From: Frankia casuarinae | GTDB taxonomy: Bacteria; Actinomycetota; Actinomycetes; Frankiales; Frankiaceae | Length of the DNA: 64,000 bases | Direction: 5' to 3' | NCBI RefSeq assembly: GCF_000013345.1 | Contig: NC_007777.1 | Location: 4,030,001 to 4,094,000, forward strand | Shown: one piece after another, positions 1-8,702 of the stretch | How positions within the stretch are numbered: position 1 is the stretch's first letter | Layout: each line of letters starts with the position of its first letter | Program-made: the position numbers and the translations under genes | The notes under the pieces: model-generated | What the model saw: the letters and a program-made list of their open reading frames with translations, nothing else | Database searches by the model: none | Told to the model about the DNA's origin: nothing

Positions 1-681
1 CCGAAGCTGAAAAAGCAGATCGCGGCATCCCTGTCCCTGCTGCTCTCCCAGGGACGCGCCCCCGGGGTCGTCGTGGTCGGCGCGGTCCAAGACCCCCGGA
101 AAGAGGTACTGCCGCTACGAGACCTGTTCCCCGTGCGCATCGCGCTGCGGATGACCGAAGCCGACCAAGCCGACATGGTCCTCGGCAACGGCGCGCATGA
201 CCGCGGCGCACGGTGCGAACGCATCCCCCGCGCCCTGCCCGGTGTCGGCTACGTCCTCGTCGACGGCGACCCCACCCCCGTCCGGGTACGGGCCGGCTGG
301 CTGGCTGACGACGACATCCGCACCATGGCCGCGCACCACACCCAACCCGCCGCGCAGCCCCCGACGCACCGCCCGGCAACCCCGCCCGTCCGACCGGCCG
401 CGCTACCGCCCACCACCGCCGGGCAGGGCTGGACCCCCGACCTGACCGCTTTCCCCCCGCCCCCGGTAGGCCGCACCCGACCGGGGGCACCCGGCAGCGT
501 CCAAGGCGGCGGGAAAGCCGGGGAGGAAGACGATCCGACGATCCCGCTCCGCGGCTGGCGGTCACCTCCACCCCCCGCTCTACCCCCCGCACCCCCGTCG
601 ATCGACGCGGACGACGGCAGTCCCGAAGCCGAAGCCGCCTGGCGGGCCTGGGAAGCCCACTTCCCCGGCGAACCCGGCTAA
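1..681 (+). CDS. FtsK/SpoIIIE-type DNA translocase, TraB/TraSA-like (5' end outside window)
   Basis: The reading frame is open from the first base, so only the C-terminal part of the gene is present. The segment GAVQDPRKEVLPLRDLFPVR followed by IALRMTEADQADMVLG and a GARCERIP stretch is the typical end of the FtsK/SpoIIIE motor domain found in plasmid and AICE transfer proteins, which pump double-stranded DNA between mycelial cells. The last 100 residues are proline-rich and low in complexity. It lies 122 bases upstream of a RepSA-like initiator and an excisionase, the gene order of pSAM2-like integrative elements. The assignment to transfer rather than to the chromosomal cell-division FtsK rests on this neighbourhood. 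Confidence 0.8.
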   Translation, partial: PKLKKQIAASLSLLLSQGRAPGVVVVGAVQDPRKEVLPLRDLFPVRIALRMTEADQADMVLGNGAHDRGARCERIPRALPGVGYVLVDGDPTPVRVRAGWLADDDIRTMAAHHTQPAAQPPTHRPATPPVRPAALPPTTAGQGWTPDLTAFPPPPVGRTRPGAPGSVQGGGKAGEEDDPTIPLRGWRSPPPPALPPAPPSIDADDGSPEAEAAWRAWEAHFPGEPG

Positions 682-803
682 ATCACCCACCGGCCAGGAC
701 CCCGGCCGCCCGGCACCCTTCCCCTTTTTCTCCTTCGTCGTGCCCCCCGGACACCGCTGCCGGCGTCGGGCGGCTCGACCCTGCCCACAAGGAGCCACCC
801 ACA

Positions 804-2234
804 GTGACACGCCCTATCGATACCGTGACCAAACCGGGTGAAGGGACGGTGGCCGGGGGCTGCACACACCCCATCCGCCTCGCTGGCCACACCGATCATG
901 TGGACATCACGACCGGGGAGGTACGTCGGGCGTTCTCCTCAGCCGGACAGCCGGGCGGGGTGGTACACGTGCGGTGCAACAACCGGCGCGCTTCCGTCTG
1001 CCCCTCCTGCTCCAAGCTCTACCAGCGAGACGCCCGGCGGATCGTGCTGTCCGGGCTGGCCGGTGGCACGAGCGTGCCCGACACGGTCAGCGGTCATCCG
1101 GCGCTGTTCGTGACGTTGACCGCCCCGAGTTTCGGCGCGGTGCACTCCCGCCGCAGCAAAGGGAAGCGGGGCGAGGCGCGGGCGTGCCGGCCTCGGCGGG
1201 GCGAATGCCCGCATGGACGGCCGGCGGGCTGCCACGCCCGGCACCGGGACGGGGATCGGTTGCTCGGAACACCGCTGTGCCCGGACTGCTTCGACTATCC
1301 GGGCGCGGTTACGTGGAACAGTCTCGCGCCGATGCTATGGAAGGTCACCCGGGATCGAATGGAATCGGCGGTCGCGGCGGCGGCGGGGTTGACGGTGGCC
1401 GGTCTGCGCCGCGTCATACGGATCACCTGCGTGAAGGCAGCGGAAATGCAGGCCCGCGGCCTGGTCCACCTACACGCCGTCATCCGGATCGACGGGCGCG
1501 GCGAGAACCCGAATGACCTCGTGGCACCACCCGCGTGGGCGACAACAAAGCTTGTCGCCCACTGCCTGCGCACAGTCCTCGGGGAAGTGGCCATACCTGC
1601 TCCCGACCCGAACCACCCCGGCGGCGTGACCCTCGTGCGCTGGGGTGACCAGCATGACCTACGCCCCATCACCCTGGACGGACCCGCCACAAGCGGGAAG
1701 ATCGCAAACTACCTCGCCAAGTACCTCACCAAGAGTGTCACCGCCGGCGGCCTGCTCGACCGGCCCGTACGTAGCCTCGGGCATCTCGCCCGCATCCCCC
1801 TCAACCCCCACGCCCGGCGGATGGTGGAAACCTGCTGGCAGCTCGGCCAGGACGAGGACTTCACCGCGGCACTCGACGAAGCCACCGGACGGCAACCCGG
1901 CCGTCTCCCCGCTCTGATCCGCTGGTCCCACGCGTTCGGCTGGGGCGGACACTGGATTTCCAAGAGCCGCCGGTACTCCACCACCTTCGGCACACTGCGC
2001 GCCGCACGCCGCACCTGGGCACGCACCATCGGCGCCGTCCTGGCAGGCCGTCCGGTCGGCGACGCCTTCAGCCGCCCCGACAACGACCCCCGCACCACCA
2101 TCCTCAGCACCTGGCGCTACGCCGGACGGGGCACAACCCCCGACATCGATGCACACAGCCGGAGCGGACACGGACCCCCATCCCACCGCGCGACCCTAAC
2201 CCCGACCACCCGCGGCGGAGACGACGATGCCTGA
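804..2234 (+). CDS. RepSA-like rolling-circle replication initiator of an AICE
   Basis: A 476-residue protein starting at a GTG with AAGGAG about nine bases upstream. It carries the landmarks of actinomycete RepSA/Rep proteins: two N-terminal zinc-finger-like pairs (CPSC near residue 67, CPDC near 157), a FVTLTAPSFGAVH motif near 102, the metal-binding His motif GLVHLHAVIRIDG near 220, and IANYLAKYLTKS near 300, which would supply the nicking tyrosine. Such proteins nick the element origin and start replication after excision. It overlaps the excisionase start by eight bases. The length is close to that of pSAM2 RepSA. No frameshift is seen. Confidence 0.88.
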   Translation: MTRPIDTVTKPGEGTVAGGCTHPIRLAGHTDHVDITTGEVRRAFSSAGQPGGVVHVRCNNRRASVCPSCSKLYQRDARRIVLSGLAGGTSVPDTVSGHPALFVTLTAPSFGAVHSRRSKGKRGEARACRPRRGECPHGRPAGCHARHRDGDRLLGTPLCPDCFDYPGAVTWNSLAPMLWKVTRDRMESAVAAAAGLTVAGLRRVIRITCVKAAEMQARGLVHLHAVIRIDGRGENPNDLVAPPAWATTKLVAHCLRTVLGEVAIPAPDPNHPGGVTLVRWGDQHDLRPITLDGPATSGKIANYLAKYLTKSVTAGGLLDRPVRSLGHLARIPLNPHARRMVETCWQLGQDEDFTAALDEATGRQPGRLPALIRWSHAFGWGGHWISKSRRYSTTFGTLRAARRTWARTIGAVLAGRPVGDAFSRPDNDPRTTILSTWRYAGRGTTPDIDAHSRSGHGPPSHRATLTPTTRGGDDDA

Positions 2235-2430
2235 GCAGACACCCGCGCGTGCACCCCTGTGGACCGTGCACGACCTTGCCCGCTACCTCGGTGTCCCCGT
2301 CAACACCATCTACAAATGGCGCACCACCGGCGACGGACCGCCGTCCCTCAAGGTCGGGCGGCACGTCCGCTACCGCGAACAGGACGTCACGACCTGGCTG
2401 ACTACCTGCGGTAACCAGACTCACGAGTAA
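2227..2430 (+). CDS. Excisionase / MerR-like helix-turn-helix DNA-binding protein
   Basis: A 67-residue basic protein whose body is one winged helix-turn-helix: WTVHDLARYLGVPVNTIYKW, then a GPPSLKVGRHVRYREQDV wing, ending in a TWL helix. This is the excisionase/SAM35-type fold that AICEs place between rep and int. The ATG lies inside the end of rep, so translation is probably coupled. An integrase gene should follow directly but does not: the next 250 bases before the tRNA hold only repeats. The protein looks intact, but without int it cannot direct excision unless an integrase is supplied elsewhere. Confidence 0.82.
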   Translation: MPEQTPARAPLWTVHDLARYLGVPVNTIYKWRTTGDGPPSLKVGRHVRYREQDVTTWLTTCGNQTHE

Positions 2431-2474
2431 ACCTGTGCGCCCCACGCCGCCCGGCCAGCGTCCCTCGTACCGGG

Positions 2475-2520
2475 CGACCTGACGGGGAACATGACGTGCA
2501 TCATGTTCCCCGTCAGGTCG
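2475..2520. terminator. 20-bp perfect inverted repeat downstream of xis
   Basis: The arms 2475-2494 and 2501-2520 are perfectly complementary over 20 bp with a six-base loop (CGTGCA). No T-run follows on either side. Its position 45 bases past the excisionase stop fits a bidirectional terminator of the element operon. A protein-binding site or a single-strand origin hairpin are alternatives. Confidence 0.6.
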
Positions 2521-2609
2521 ACCCGTCCGGCCGGCGTCCGGAGACCGAGTGGAAGACGGCCGGAAACCAGCAACGACAAAGATCGAAAGACGTCGACTGA
2601 TCCACTCAA

Positions 2610-2630
2610 AGTACGGGATAAGTACGGGAT
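2610..2630. repeat. Paired 10-bp direct repeat near the element/tRNA junction
   Basis: AGTACGGGAT occurs twice, at 2610-2619 and 2621-2630, giving an 11-bp period. Short same-phase direct repeats close to an attachment site are typical of arm-type binding sites for tyrosine integrases or excisionases. The tRNA 3' end lies 55 bases away. An 8-bp inverted repeat (CCTTGCAG at 2633-2640, CTGCAAGG at 2673-2680) lies between. The function is inferred from position only. Confidence 0.4.
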
Positions 2631-2687
2631 GACCTTGCAGGAAAATCGACTGCTGCGCGAGAATCGCCTGTGCTGCAAGGGTTCTGG

Positions 2688-2761
2688 TGGGGCGGGTGGG
2701 GCTCGAACCCACGACCGACGGATTATGAGTCCGCTGCTCTAACCGGCTGAGCTACCGCCCC
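2688..2761 (-). tRNA. tRNA with CAU anticodon (tRNA-Met or tRNA-Ile2)
   Basis: On the minus strand the sequence folds as a canonical tRNA: acceptor GGGGCGG/CCGCCCC, D-arm GCTCAGCCGGTTAGAGC, anticodon stem-loop GCGGA-CTCATAA-TCCGT and T-loop GGTTCGAGCC. The anticodon is CAU. CCA follows directly (2685-2687). The anticodon stem resembles bacterial tRNA-Ile2, whose C34 is modified to lysidine, more than elongator tRNA-Met, but I cannot separate the two with certainty. Its 3' end faces the AICE remnant, so the T-arm/acceptor end is the presumed attachment site. Confidence 0.95.
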
Positions 2762-2781
2762 CTGGATCGATCCCCCCCAGC

Positions 2782-2819
2782 GTCTCACAGCGTGGAGGAC
2801 GTCTCACAGCGTGGAGGAC
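2782..2819. repeat. 19-bp tandem duplication just beyond the tRNA
   Basis: The 19-base unit GTCTCACAGCGTGGAGGAC occurs twice in direct tandem at 2782-2800 and 2801-2819. The rest of 2762-3154 holds further short imperfect repeats around CGGATCGACGGCG (about 2938-2985) and no gene that I can support. Confidence 0.75.
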
Positions 2820-3154
2820 ATCGACGACGTACAGCCTAACGGCTACCGCCGGGTGGCATGCGTCCGCTCGTCTGGCCGCGGAGAGGAGCCCAAGAACAAG
2901 ACTCACCGGAAGTGGACGACCACGGAATGCCGAGGCGGCACGGATCGACGGCGGCACGGATCGACGGCGTCCCGGGTCGACGGCATTCCGGCGCCGCCGC
3001 CGTCCCGGCGACATGCCCAGGTCAGCGCCTGTCCGGCGCCGCTTGACCGCTCGATCCGGACTTGTGATGCCGAGACGACATCCCCCGGCTATGCTCACCG
3101 TGCTGATCCGCTCACGCGGCTTGTCCCGATCTGCCGCCTGCCGAAGAGCGATGA

Positions 3155-3517
3155 ATGACCGCTGATCCCGAATCCGCCTGGCAGCGTTACACCGTCTCCG
3201 CCGAGCTTCTGTACCGCGACGACACGGCCGACGCCCTGCGCGGCCGGGACTTCGACGCCGCGTTCCTGCTCATGCGCAAATGGGACCATGTCAGCCAGGA
3301 CCGCCTAGCCTCCTCCATCGAGGGGTTCAGCCAGTCCCGGATCAGCGGCCGGTCCGCACCCACTACGTCGTCGACAACAGCCGCCACACCCGCAGCAACC
3401 CCGCCGACCGGCTACCAGACCGTCGCCATCACCAACGGCTACACCCGCACCCTGCACACAGCAGGGCCCGACCACATCATCGACTCACTCACCGAACTCC
3501 TCGACCTCCTCGCCTGA
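3155..3517 (+). pseudogene. Probable decayed XRE-type regulator (chimeric remnant)
   Basis: A 120-codon frame. Its first ~65 residues (ERYT-like start, LLYRDDTADALR, FLLMRKWDHVSQDRL, GFSQSRIS) read like the N-terminus of a common actinobacterial helix-turn-helix regulator. The frame then passes abruptly into a Thr/Ala/Pro-rich stretch and ends in a short segment (TNGYTRTLHTAGPDHIIDSL) that looks like the tail of another protein. The second half of the DNA-binding domain is missing. I read this as an internal deletion joining two gene ends. A short functional protein cannot be excluded, since the ATG has an AAGAG-like site in front. Confidence 0.45.
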
Positions 3518-4182
3518 CAGCGAGGGCGCGGACCTCAGGCCACCTCCCAGCCGGTCAACCCAGCCGACTGTACTGTAGATGGCACCGAGGACACGAAGGC
3601 CGCTCCGGCAGGGACCGCCGGGTGTCACTATTGGTGCCTTCACAAACGGCTCATACCTCATAGTGCCTCTCGGAGAGTACGGCGAGCCGGGCACCGCCCA
3701 TCACGAGTGGGACTTTCGAGTCGTGTCTCGTCAAGGTTCCCAGGTAAACACCAGGATGTTCGACTGCAGCGGTGGCGCAGTTGAACACGCGTGTTGTCGC
3801 CGGAGTCGGGTGTTCGCGCCGCACCGGCCCCGGCGTAAGCTTGAAAACCGCGGATTAGCCCCGGCCAAGCGGTGCTCTGCCTGGCCGGGCTCCCCGGGAA
3901 TACCCCATCCACTGCTGCTCAACGCCGAGGATTGGCCGGAAGGCGAAGAGTGCGTTCCACCGCACGCCGGCAGCCGGGCGTCCATCAACGAGGTGATCGA
4001 GGCAGAACGTTGTGCGTTGAAAGGGCCGTGCGCAATCGTGTACCCGGTCGACCTGGCGCCATGCCATGCGCGCCGTCGGGTAACTGTCGGCTGTCCGTTC
4101 ACCATCTCTGACCGCGGAGGCGCAATGCTTTGTCGTCCGAGCCACCCCCAACCTGCCGTCACTCGCCCTTGGAGTGGGGCGG
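3518..4182. other. No convincing gene (665 bp)
   Basis: Long open frames occur on both strands (about 3579-4190 plus and 3731-4351 minus), but the predicted proteins have scattered Cys/Arg-rich composition, no recognisable motif and no Shine-Dalgarno sequence. I see no RNA gene or clear repeat. It is probably decayed DNA next to the integrated element. Confidence 0.4.
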
Positions 4183-4671
4183 ATGCGTGACGACCGAGAC
4201 GTCTTCCGGCGGTTGACCGATCTGTTCGAGTCCGGCTCGGTGTCCTACCGGATGATCCCGCATCCGCCCGAGGGTCACACCGACGTCGCCAGCCGGCTGC
4301 GTGGCCACCCCCTCCAGCAGGCCGCCAAGTCCCTCGTGGTGCGGGTGGCAACGGGCAGGCGTTCCCGGCGCTACGTGCTCGCCGTGGTCCCCGGTGACCG
4401 TCGGGTCGACCTGAACGCGCTGGCCGACCGGTATGGCGGCCGAGAGGCCTCGTTCGCCGCCCGTGAGGTCGCCGAACGTCTGGCGGGCAGCGTCAGCGGA
4501 TCCATCACCCCGTTCGTCTTCTCCCCCGAGCTGGACCTCATCGTCGACGAAGGCCTGCTTATCCACGACGAGATCTACTTCAACGCCGGACGGCTCGACC
4601 TGTCCGTCGCCCTGTCCGTCTCGGACTACCTGGTGCTGGCCCGGCCGACCGTCGCGCCCATCGCCGCCTGA
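4183..4671 (+). CDS. YbaK/EbsC-family aminoacyl-tRNA deacylase
   Basis: A 162-residue protein with the YbaK/ProX fold signature: a YRMIPHPPEGHTDVAS segment near residue 20, QAAKSLVVRV near 48 (the conserved Lys of the active site), LAVVPGDRRVDLNAL in the middle, and GSITPFVF followed by DLIVDEGL in the C-terminal half. These free-standing domains hydrolyse mischarged aminoacyl-tRNAs such as Cys- or Ala-tRNA(Pro). I chose the ATG at 4183 because GGAG at 4171-4174 is well spaced. A GTG at 4174 would add three residues but sits on the ribosome site itself. It is followed by a noncoding stretch with tandem repeats and appears monocistronic. Confidence 0.85.
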   Translation: MRDDRDVFRRLTDLFESGSVSYRMIPHPPEGHTDVASRLRGHPLQQAAKSLVVRVATGRRSRRYVLAVVPGDRRVDLNALADRYGGREASFAAREVAERLAGSVSGSITPFVFSPELDLIVDEGLLIHDEIYFNAGRLDLSVALSVSDYLVLARPTVAPIAA

Positions 4672-4733
4672 CGCCCTGGGCGGCCAGGAGCCAGCGCCCC
4701 GGCCCGTCGCACTCGGCACTCCTTCGTAGACCG

Positions 4734-4801
4734 CCGGACCTCCGGACCACCGGATCTCCGGACCACCGGACCTCCGGACCACCGGACCTCCGGACCACCG
4801 G
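4734..4801. repeat. Tandem repeat, 16 bp x 4
   Basis: Four head-to-tail copies of CCGGACCTCCGGACCA (the second has T for C at position 6) plus a final CCGG. The unit holds overlapping TCCGGA/CCGG palindromes. There are no spacers, so it is not a CRISPR array. The remaining sequence between the deacylase stop and the iron boxes (4672-5046) shows no gene. Confidence 0.9.
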
Positions 4802-5046
4802 CGAAGGATGGGTACCGGAGCTGACCGAGATCGATCTCTGCCGCGAAGGGGGCCGAGATCTTGACCATGCCGGTGAACCCCTTTCCAGCTGGGCTCAGCG
4901 TGCCCTGGGCTCTCCTGGGCTCTCCGCGCCACGACTGTTTGCGAGGTGCGGACAGAGCCACCCGCAGTGAGCTTCTACCCAGGCGAGCACAACCGATCCC
5001 GACGATCATGCCCACCCCGCCGGTTGCCAGTTACTGATCCATAATC

Positions 5047-5085
5047 CTAAGTAAGGTTCACCTAAAGCAGGTTAGGCTAACCTCC
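5047..5085. promoter_or_regulatory. Tandem IdeR/DmdR-type iron boxes before efeUO
   Basis: Bases 5067-5085 contain the palindromic core AGGTTAGGCTAACCT and match the actinobacterial iron-box consensus TTAGGTTAGGCTAACCTAA at 15 of 19 positions. An adjoining site at 5047-5065 (CTAAGTAAGGTTCACCTAA) matches at 14 of 19. The strong site ends 54 bases before the efeUO start, a position fitting repression by Fe2+-bound IdeR/DmdR1. This predicts induction of the transporter under iron limitation. Confidence 0.85.
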
Positions 5086-5139
5086 GTCTCTGGTACGTTC
5101 CGTGAAGCCGGCTACGCGGCGGACCGAAAGGAATCGGAC

Positions 5140-7248
5140 GTGTGGGGTGATGTGCTCCCGAACCTGCTCATCGGGCTGCGCGAGGGCCTCGAGGCAGGCT
5201 TGATCGTCTCGATCCTGGTCGCGACGCTCGTCCGCGCCGACGAACGCTCCCGCCTGCCGCTGGTGTGGACGGGCGTGCTCGCCGCCATCGCCCTGTCGGC
5301 GAGCTTCGGCGCCGTGCTGACATTTGCCGCCGCGTCCATGTCCACGGCGGCGCAGGAGGTGTTCAGCGGGAGCCTCAGCCTCGTAGCGGTCGGTTTCGTC
5401 ACCGTTATGATCTTCTGGATGCGGCGGTCGGCCCGCGCCCTGTCCGGCGAGATCAAGGGCAAGGTCACCGCCGCGCTGGCACTCGGGCCCGGCGTGCTGA
5501 TCCTGACCGCTTTCCTGGCGGTGGCCCGGGAGGGTGTGGAGACCTCCCTGTTCATCTGGACGACCACCCGCGGCGCCAGCGAGTCGGCCGGTCCGTTGAT
5601 CGGCGCCGCGGCCGGGCTCCTCATCGCCGCCGGGCTGTGCGTGGGGATGTACTACCGCGCCGTGAAGATCAACCTGACCAAGTTCTTCACGTTCACCGGC
5701 ATCGGGCTCATCGTCGTCGCGTCGGGTGTCGCCGGGTACGGTCTGCGCGACCTCCAGGAGGCCGGTGCCCTCCCCGGCTTCGACACGGTCCTGTTCGACC
5801 TGCGGACCACCTTCGACCCGAGTTCCTGGTACGCCAGGCTCGTCGAGGGCGTCTTCAACATCACTCCGCGGATGACGGCGCTGCAGGTCACCGGCTACCT
5901 GGCCTACCTGGTGGTGGTACTGGCCCTGTTCGTCCGCGGCACCCGCGCCCCCCAACCAGCACAGCCAGCACAGCCAGGAGAACCGGCCGCCGTCCCCGCC
6001 GCCAAGAGTTCCGATCGCACGCCGGCCCCGACGCCCCTGACGCCCCCGCCGGCCCCGACAGGGGCGTCGGCTGGCCACCGGCTGCCGCGGTGGGCGCTGC
6101 CGGCCGCCATCGTCGCGGTGCCGGCCCTCGCCGCCGGCGCCACGATCCTCGCGCTCGGCCCGTCGTCCAGCGGCGGCAGCGGCGGGACGATCGAGGTGAC
6201 CGGCGGCTCCTGCGCGGCAGGCTGGGCGGCGCCCCGGTCGGGCAGGCAGACGTTCACCGTCCACAACAGCAGCGCCCAAACGGCGGAGGTCCGCCTCATC
6301 GACCCGGCGACCGGTGCCATCCATGCGGAGATCGAACTGCTGGCGCCCGGAACCACCCGAACCCTGTCGGCCACCATCGGCGGGGGCACCTATGCCTGGG
6401 AATGCCTGCCGGACGGCGGTAAGCGGCTGCTGTCCGCGAGTCAACGGGTGGCGGGCGCGGCCAGCGGGGCCGCCTCCATCCTCCCCGTGACGGCAGAGAC
6501 CATGAGCGGCCCGCTGCGCGGCTACCGCGCCTTCGTCACCGTCGGCCTGGTGACGTTGCAGGGCAGCGTCGACACGCTGCGCGCGGACGTGGAACACGGC
6601 GACCTGGACGCGGCCCGCCGGGACTGGCTGCCCGCCCACCTCGACTACGAGCGCCTGGGCGCCGCCTACGGCACCTTCGGGGACTTCGACTCCAAGATCA
6701 ACGGACTGCCTGCCGGGCTGCCCGGCGGAGTGCACGACCCAGACTTCACCGGCTTCTACCGGATCGAGTACGGGCTGTGGCACGGTGAGTCGGCCGCCTC
6801 GCTGGCCGCGTCGGCGGTCGGGTTGTCCAGCGACGTAGCGGGGCTGCGGGCGGCATTCCCCACCCAGGAATTCGATCCGAACGACCTGGCCCTGCGCACC
6901 CACGAAGTGCTGGAGAACACGCTGCAGTTCCAGCTCACCGGCGCCGCCGATCAGGGCAGCGGCACGGCTCTGGCGACCGCGAGCGCAAACGTGGACGGCA
7001 CCCGGGAACTGCTCACCGTGATCGCGCCGGTGCTGCAGACCCGGTCGCCCGCCGCGCTGACCGCGGCCCGCCAGCAGTTGGGCGCCTTCGGCGCGCTGGT
7101 GCGGCGGGTCGGCAACCCACACGGCACCTGGATCCCGCCGGGACGGCTGCCACTCGCCGACCGGCAGAAGCTGAACGGCAGCCTGGGCGCGCTGCTGGAG
7201 ACCCTCGCGCCGATCCCCGACATCCTCGAGATCAGGAGTACCGGATGA
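5140..7248 (+). CDS. efeUO: EfeU-EfeO fusion: FTR1-type iron permease joined to cupredoxin/M75 domain
   Basis: A 702-residue protein starting at GTG 5140 with GAAAGGAA upstream. Residues 1-270 form an EfeU/FTR1 permease with about seven membrane helices and both iron-binding motifs, REGLE (14-18) and REGVE (130-134). A Pro/Ala linker leads to another hydrophobic helix (about 317-340), then an EfeO-like cupredoxin domain (345-440) and an M75/imelysin domain (about 460-702). Separate EfeU and EfeO proteins are usual; here the periplasmic partner is tethered to the channel. The M75 motif GxHxxE reads GFYRIE at 538-543, with Tyr in place of the metal-site His. The stop overlaps the efeB start (ATGA), and iron boxes lie upstream. 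Confidence 0.9.
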   Translation: MWGDVLPNLLIGLREGLEAGLIVSILVATLVRADERSRLPLVWTGVLAAIALSASFGAVLTFAAASMSTAAQEVFSGSLSLVAVGFVTVMIFWMRRSARALSGEIKGKVTAALALGPGVLILTAFLAVAREGVETSLFIWTTTRGASESAGPLIGAAAGLLIAAGLCVGMYYRAVKINLTKFFTFTGIGLIVVASGVAGYGLRDLQEAGALPGFDTVLFDLRTTFDPSSWYARLVEGVFNITPRMTALQVTGYLAYLVVVLALFVRGTRAPQPAQPAQPGEPAAVPAAKSSDRTPAPTPLTPPPAPTGASAGHRLPRWALPAAIVAVPALAAGATILALGPSSSGGSGGTIEVTGGSCAAGWAAPRSGRQTFTVHNSSAQTAEVRLIDPATGAIHAEIELLAPGTTRTLSATIGGGTYAWECLPDGGKRLLSASQRVAGAASGAASILPVTAETMSGPLRGYRAFVTVGLVTLQGSVDTLRADVEHGDLDAARRDWLPAHLDYERLGAAYGTFGDFDSKINGLPAGLPGGVHDPDFTGFYRIEYGLWHGESAASLAASAVGLSSDVAGLRAAFPTQEFDPNDLALRTHEVLENTLQFQLTGAADQGSGTALATASANVDGTRELLTVIAPVLQTRSPAALTAARQQLGAFGALVRRVGNPHGTWIPPGRLPLADRQKLNGSLGALLETLAPIPDILEIRSTG

Positions 7249-8513
7249 GCCCCGGGTCCGACGGCGGGCGGATGGGACGCCGCTCCTTCCTCGCCGGAGC
7301 CTTCGCCGCGGGCGCCGCGGCCGCGGGCAGCGCCACCACCGTCGCGGCCGGAACCGGCGCTGCGGTGCTCACCACCGCCGCGCCGGCCGCCGCGGCCGCC
7401 AGCGGAAGCTCCGACGAGGTGGTTCCCTTCCACGGCGTGCATCAGGCCGGGATCCTCACCCCGCAGCCGGCCGCGGCCATGTTCGCGTCCTTCGACGTCA
7501 TCGCCGACGACCGGGCCGCGCTCACCGACCTGTTCAAGACGATCACCGCCCGGGCCCGGTTCCTCACCGCCGGCGGTGCTCCGGCCGACCTGGGCACCGT
7601 CGCCCCACCGTCGGACAGCGGGGTCCTCGGGCCGACCGTGCCCCCGGACGCGCTCACCGTCACGGTCGGGGTCGGCGCCTCCCTGTTCGACGGCCGGTTC
7701 GGCCTGGCCGACCGGCGTCCCCGGCGGCTGGCGCCGATGCGTACCTTCCCGAACGACAACCTGAACCCCGCCGACTGCCACGGCGATCTCAGCCTGCAGC
7801 TGTGTGCGAACAGCCGGGACACGGTGTTGCACGCGCTGCGCGACATCGCCCGGCACACCCGCGGCGGCATGCAACTGCGGTGGCGGATCGACGGCTTCCA
7901 CAGCCAGCCCCGGCCAGCCGGCGCGCAGCGAAACCTGCTCGGTTTCAAGGACGGCATCGTCAACCCCGATGTGACCAGCGCCGCCGACATGGACCGGCTG
8001 GTCTGGGTGGACGGTGCGGGCGAGCCGCGCTGGACCACCGGCGGCTCCTACCAGGTCGTCCGCATCATCCGGATGCTGGTGGAATTCTGGGACCGGGTTT
8101 CCCTCAACGAGCAGGAAACGATGATCGGCCGGCGACGGGACACCGGGGCACCGCTGGACGGCACCGCGGAGACCGACATTCCCAACTACGCCCGCGACCC
8201 CAAGGGCACGGCCATCCCGCTCACCGCGCACATCCGGCTCGCCAACCCGCGCACCGCGGCCACCGACAACTCCCGCATCCTGCGCCGCGGCTTCAACTAC
8301 GACCGGGGAACAGACAGCAACGGCAACCTCGACATGGGCCTGGTCTTCTGCTGCTACCAGCAGGACATCATCCGGCAGTTCGAGGCGACGCAGACCCGGC
8401 TCATCGACGAGCCGCTCGTCGACTACATCAGCCCGACCGGTGGCGGCTACTTCTTCGTGCTCCCCGGTGTCCGGGACGCGAGCGACCACCTGGGCCGGTC
8501 GCTGCTGGCCTGA
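7245..8513 (+). CDS. efeB: EfeB-like Dyp-type haem peroxidase, Tat-exported
   Basis: A 422-residue protein with a twin-arginine signal ([13 protein letters not shown] near residue 11) and an Ala-rich hydrophobic region. The Dyp hallmark GXXDG appears as [10 protein letters not shown] near residue 233. The proximal-haem His is probably that of [10 protein letters not shown] near 328, followed by [11 protein letters not shown]. EfeB is the extracytoplasmic peroxidase of EfeUOB ferrous uptake systems, thought to oxidise Fe2+ or release iron from haem. It is translationally coupled to efeUO and so should share its iron control. Length and domain order are normal for the family. Confidence 0.92.
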   Translation: MSPGSDGGRMGRRSFLAGAFAAGAAAAGSATTVAAGTGAAVLTTAAPAAAAASGSSDEVVPFHGVHQAGILTPQPAAAMFASFDVIADDRAALTDLFKTITARARFLTAGGAPADLGTVAPPSDSGVLGPTVPPDALTVTVGVGASLFDGRFGLADRRPRRLAPMRTFPNDNLNPADCHGDLSLQLCANSRDTVLHALRDIARHTRGGMQLRWRIDGFHSQPRPAGAQRNLLGFKDGIVNPDVTSAADMDRLVWVDGAGEPRWTTGGSYQVVRIIRMLVEFWDRVSLNEQETMIGRRRDTGAPLDGTAETDIPNYARDPKGTAIPLTAHIRLANPRTAATDNSRILRRGFNYDRGTDSNGNLDMGLVFCCYQQDIIRQFEATQTRLIDEPLVDYISPTGGGYFFVLPGVRDASDHLGRSLLA

Positions 8514-8702
8514 GCGCCGTCGCTGCTATGGGCCGCGGCCCGGCGGTGCGTGATCACCTCGATTGGCACCGCCTTGCCCCTTGCCCGGCCCCCGCCTGCC
8601 CGGGCCATTGACCGCGAGACCTGGCCGACCGCGAGACCTGGCCGACCGCGCCTGGGGACGGACGGCCGGGCCGCCGCGGGTGAGATCAGGCCTCGGGTGA
8701 GA

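Noticed and set aside
3579-4190. A 203-codon open frame after the decayed regulator
   Set aside because: No ribosome site, no recognisable domain, irregular composition, and it runs into the YbaK-like gene; kept only as a no-gene region.
4734-4801. Tandem repeats considered as a CRISPR array
   Set aside because: The 16-bp copies abut without spacers and no cas genes are present. The same applies to the repeats at 24959 and 44161.
5077-7122. A 681-codon open frame opposite the efeUO gene
   Set aside because: It is the antisense shadow of a GC-rich gene with third-position bias; its product is Gly/Arg/Gln-rich without motifs, while the plus strand encodes clear EfeU and EfeO domains.
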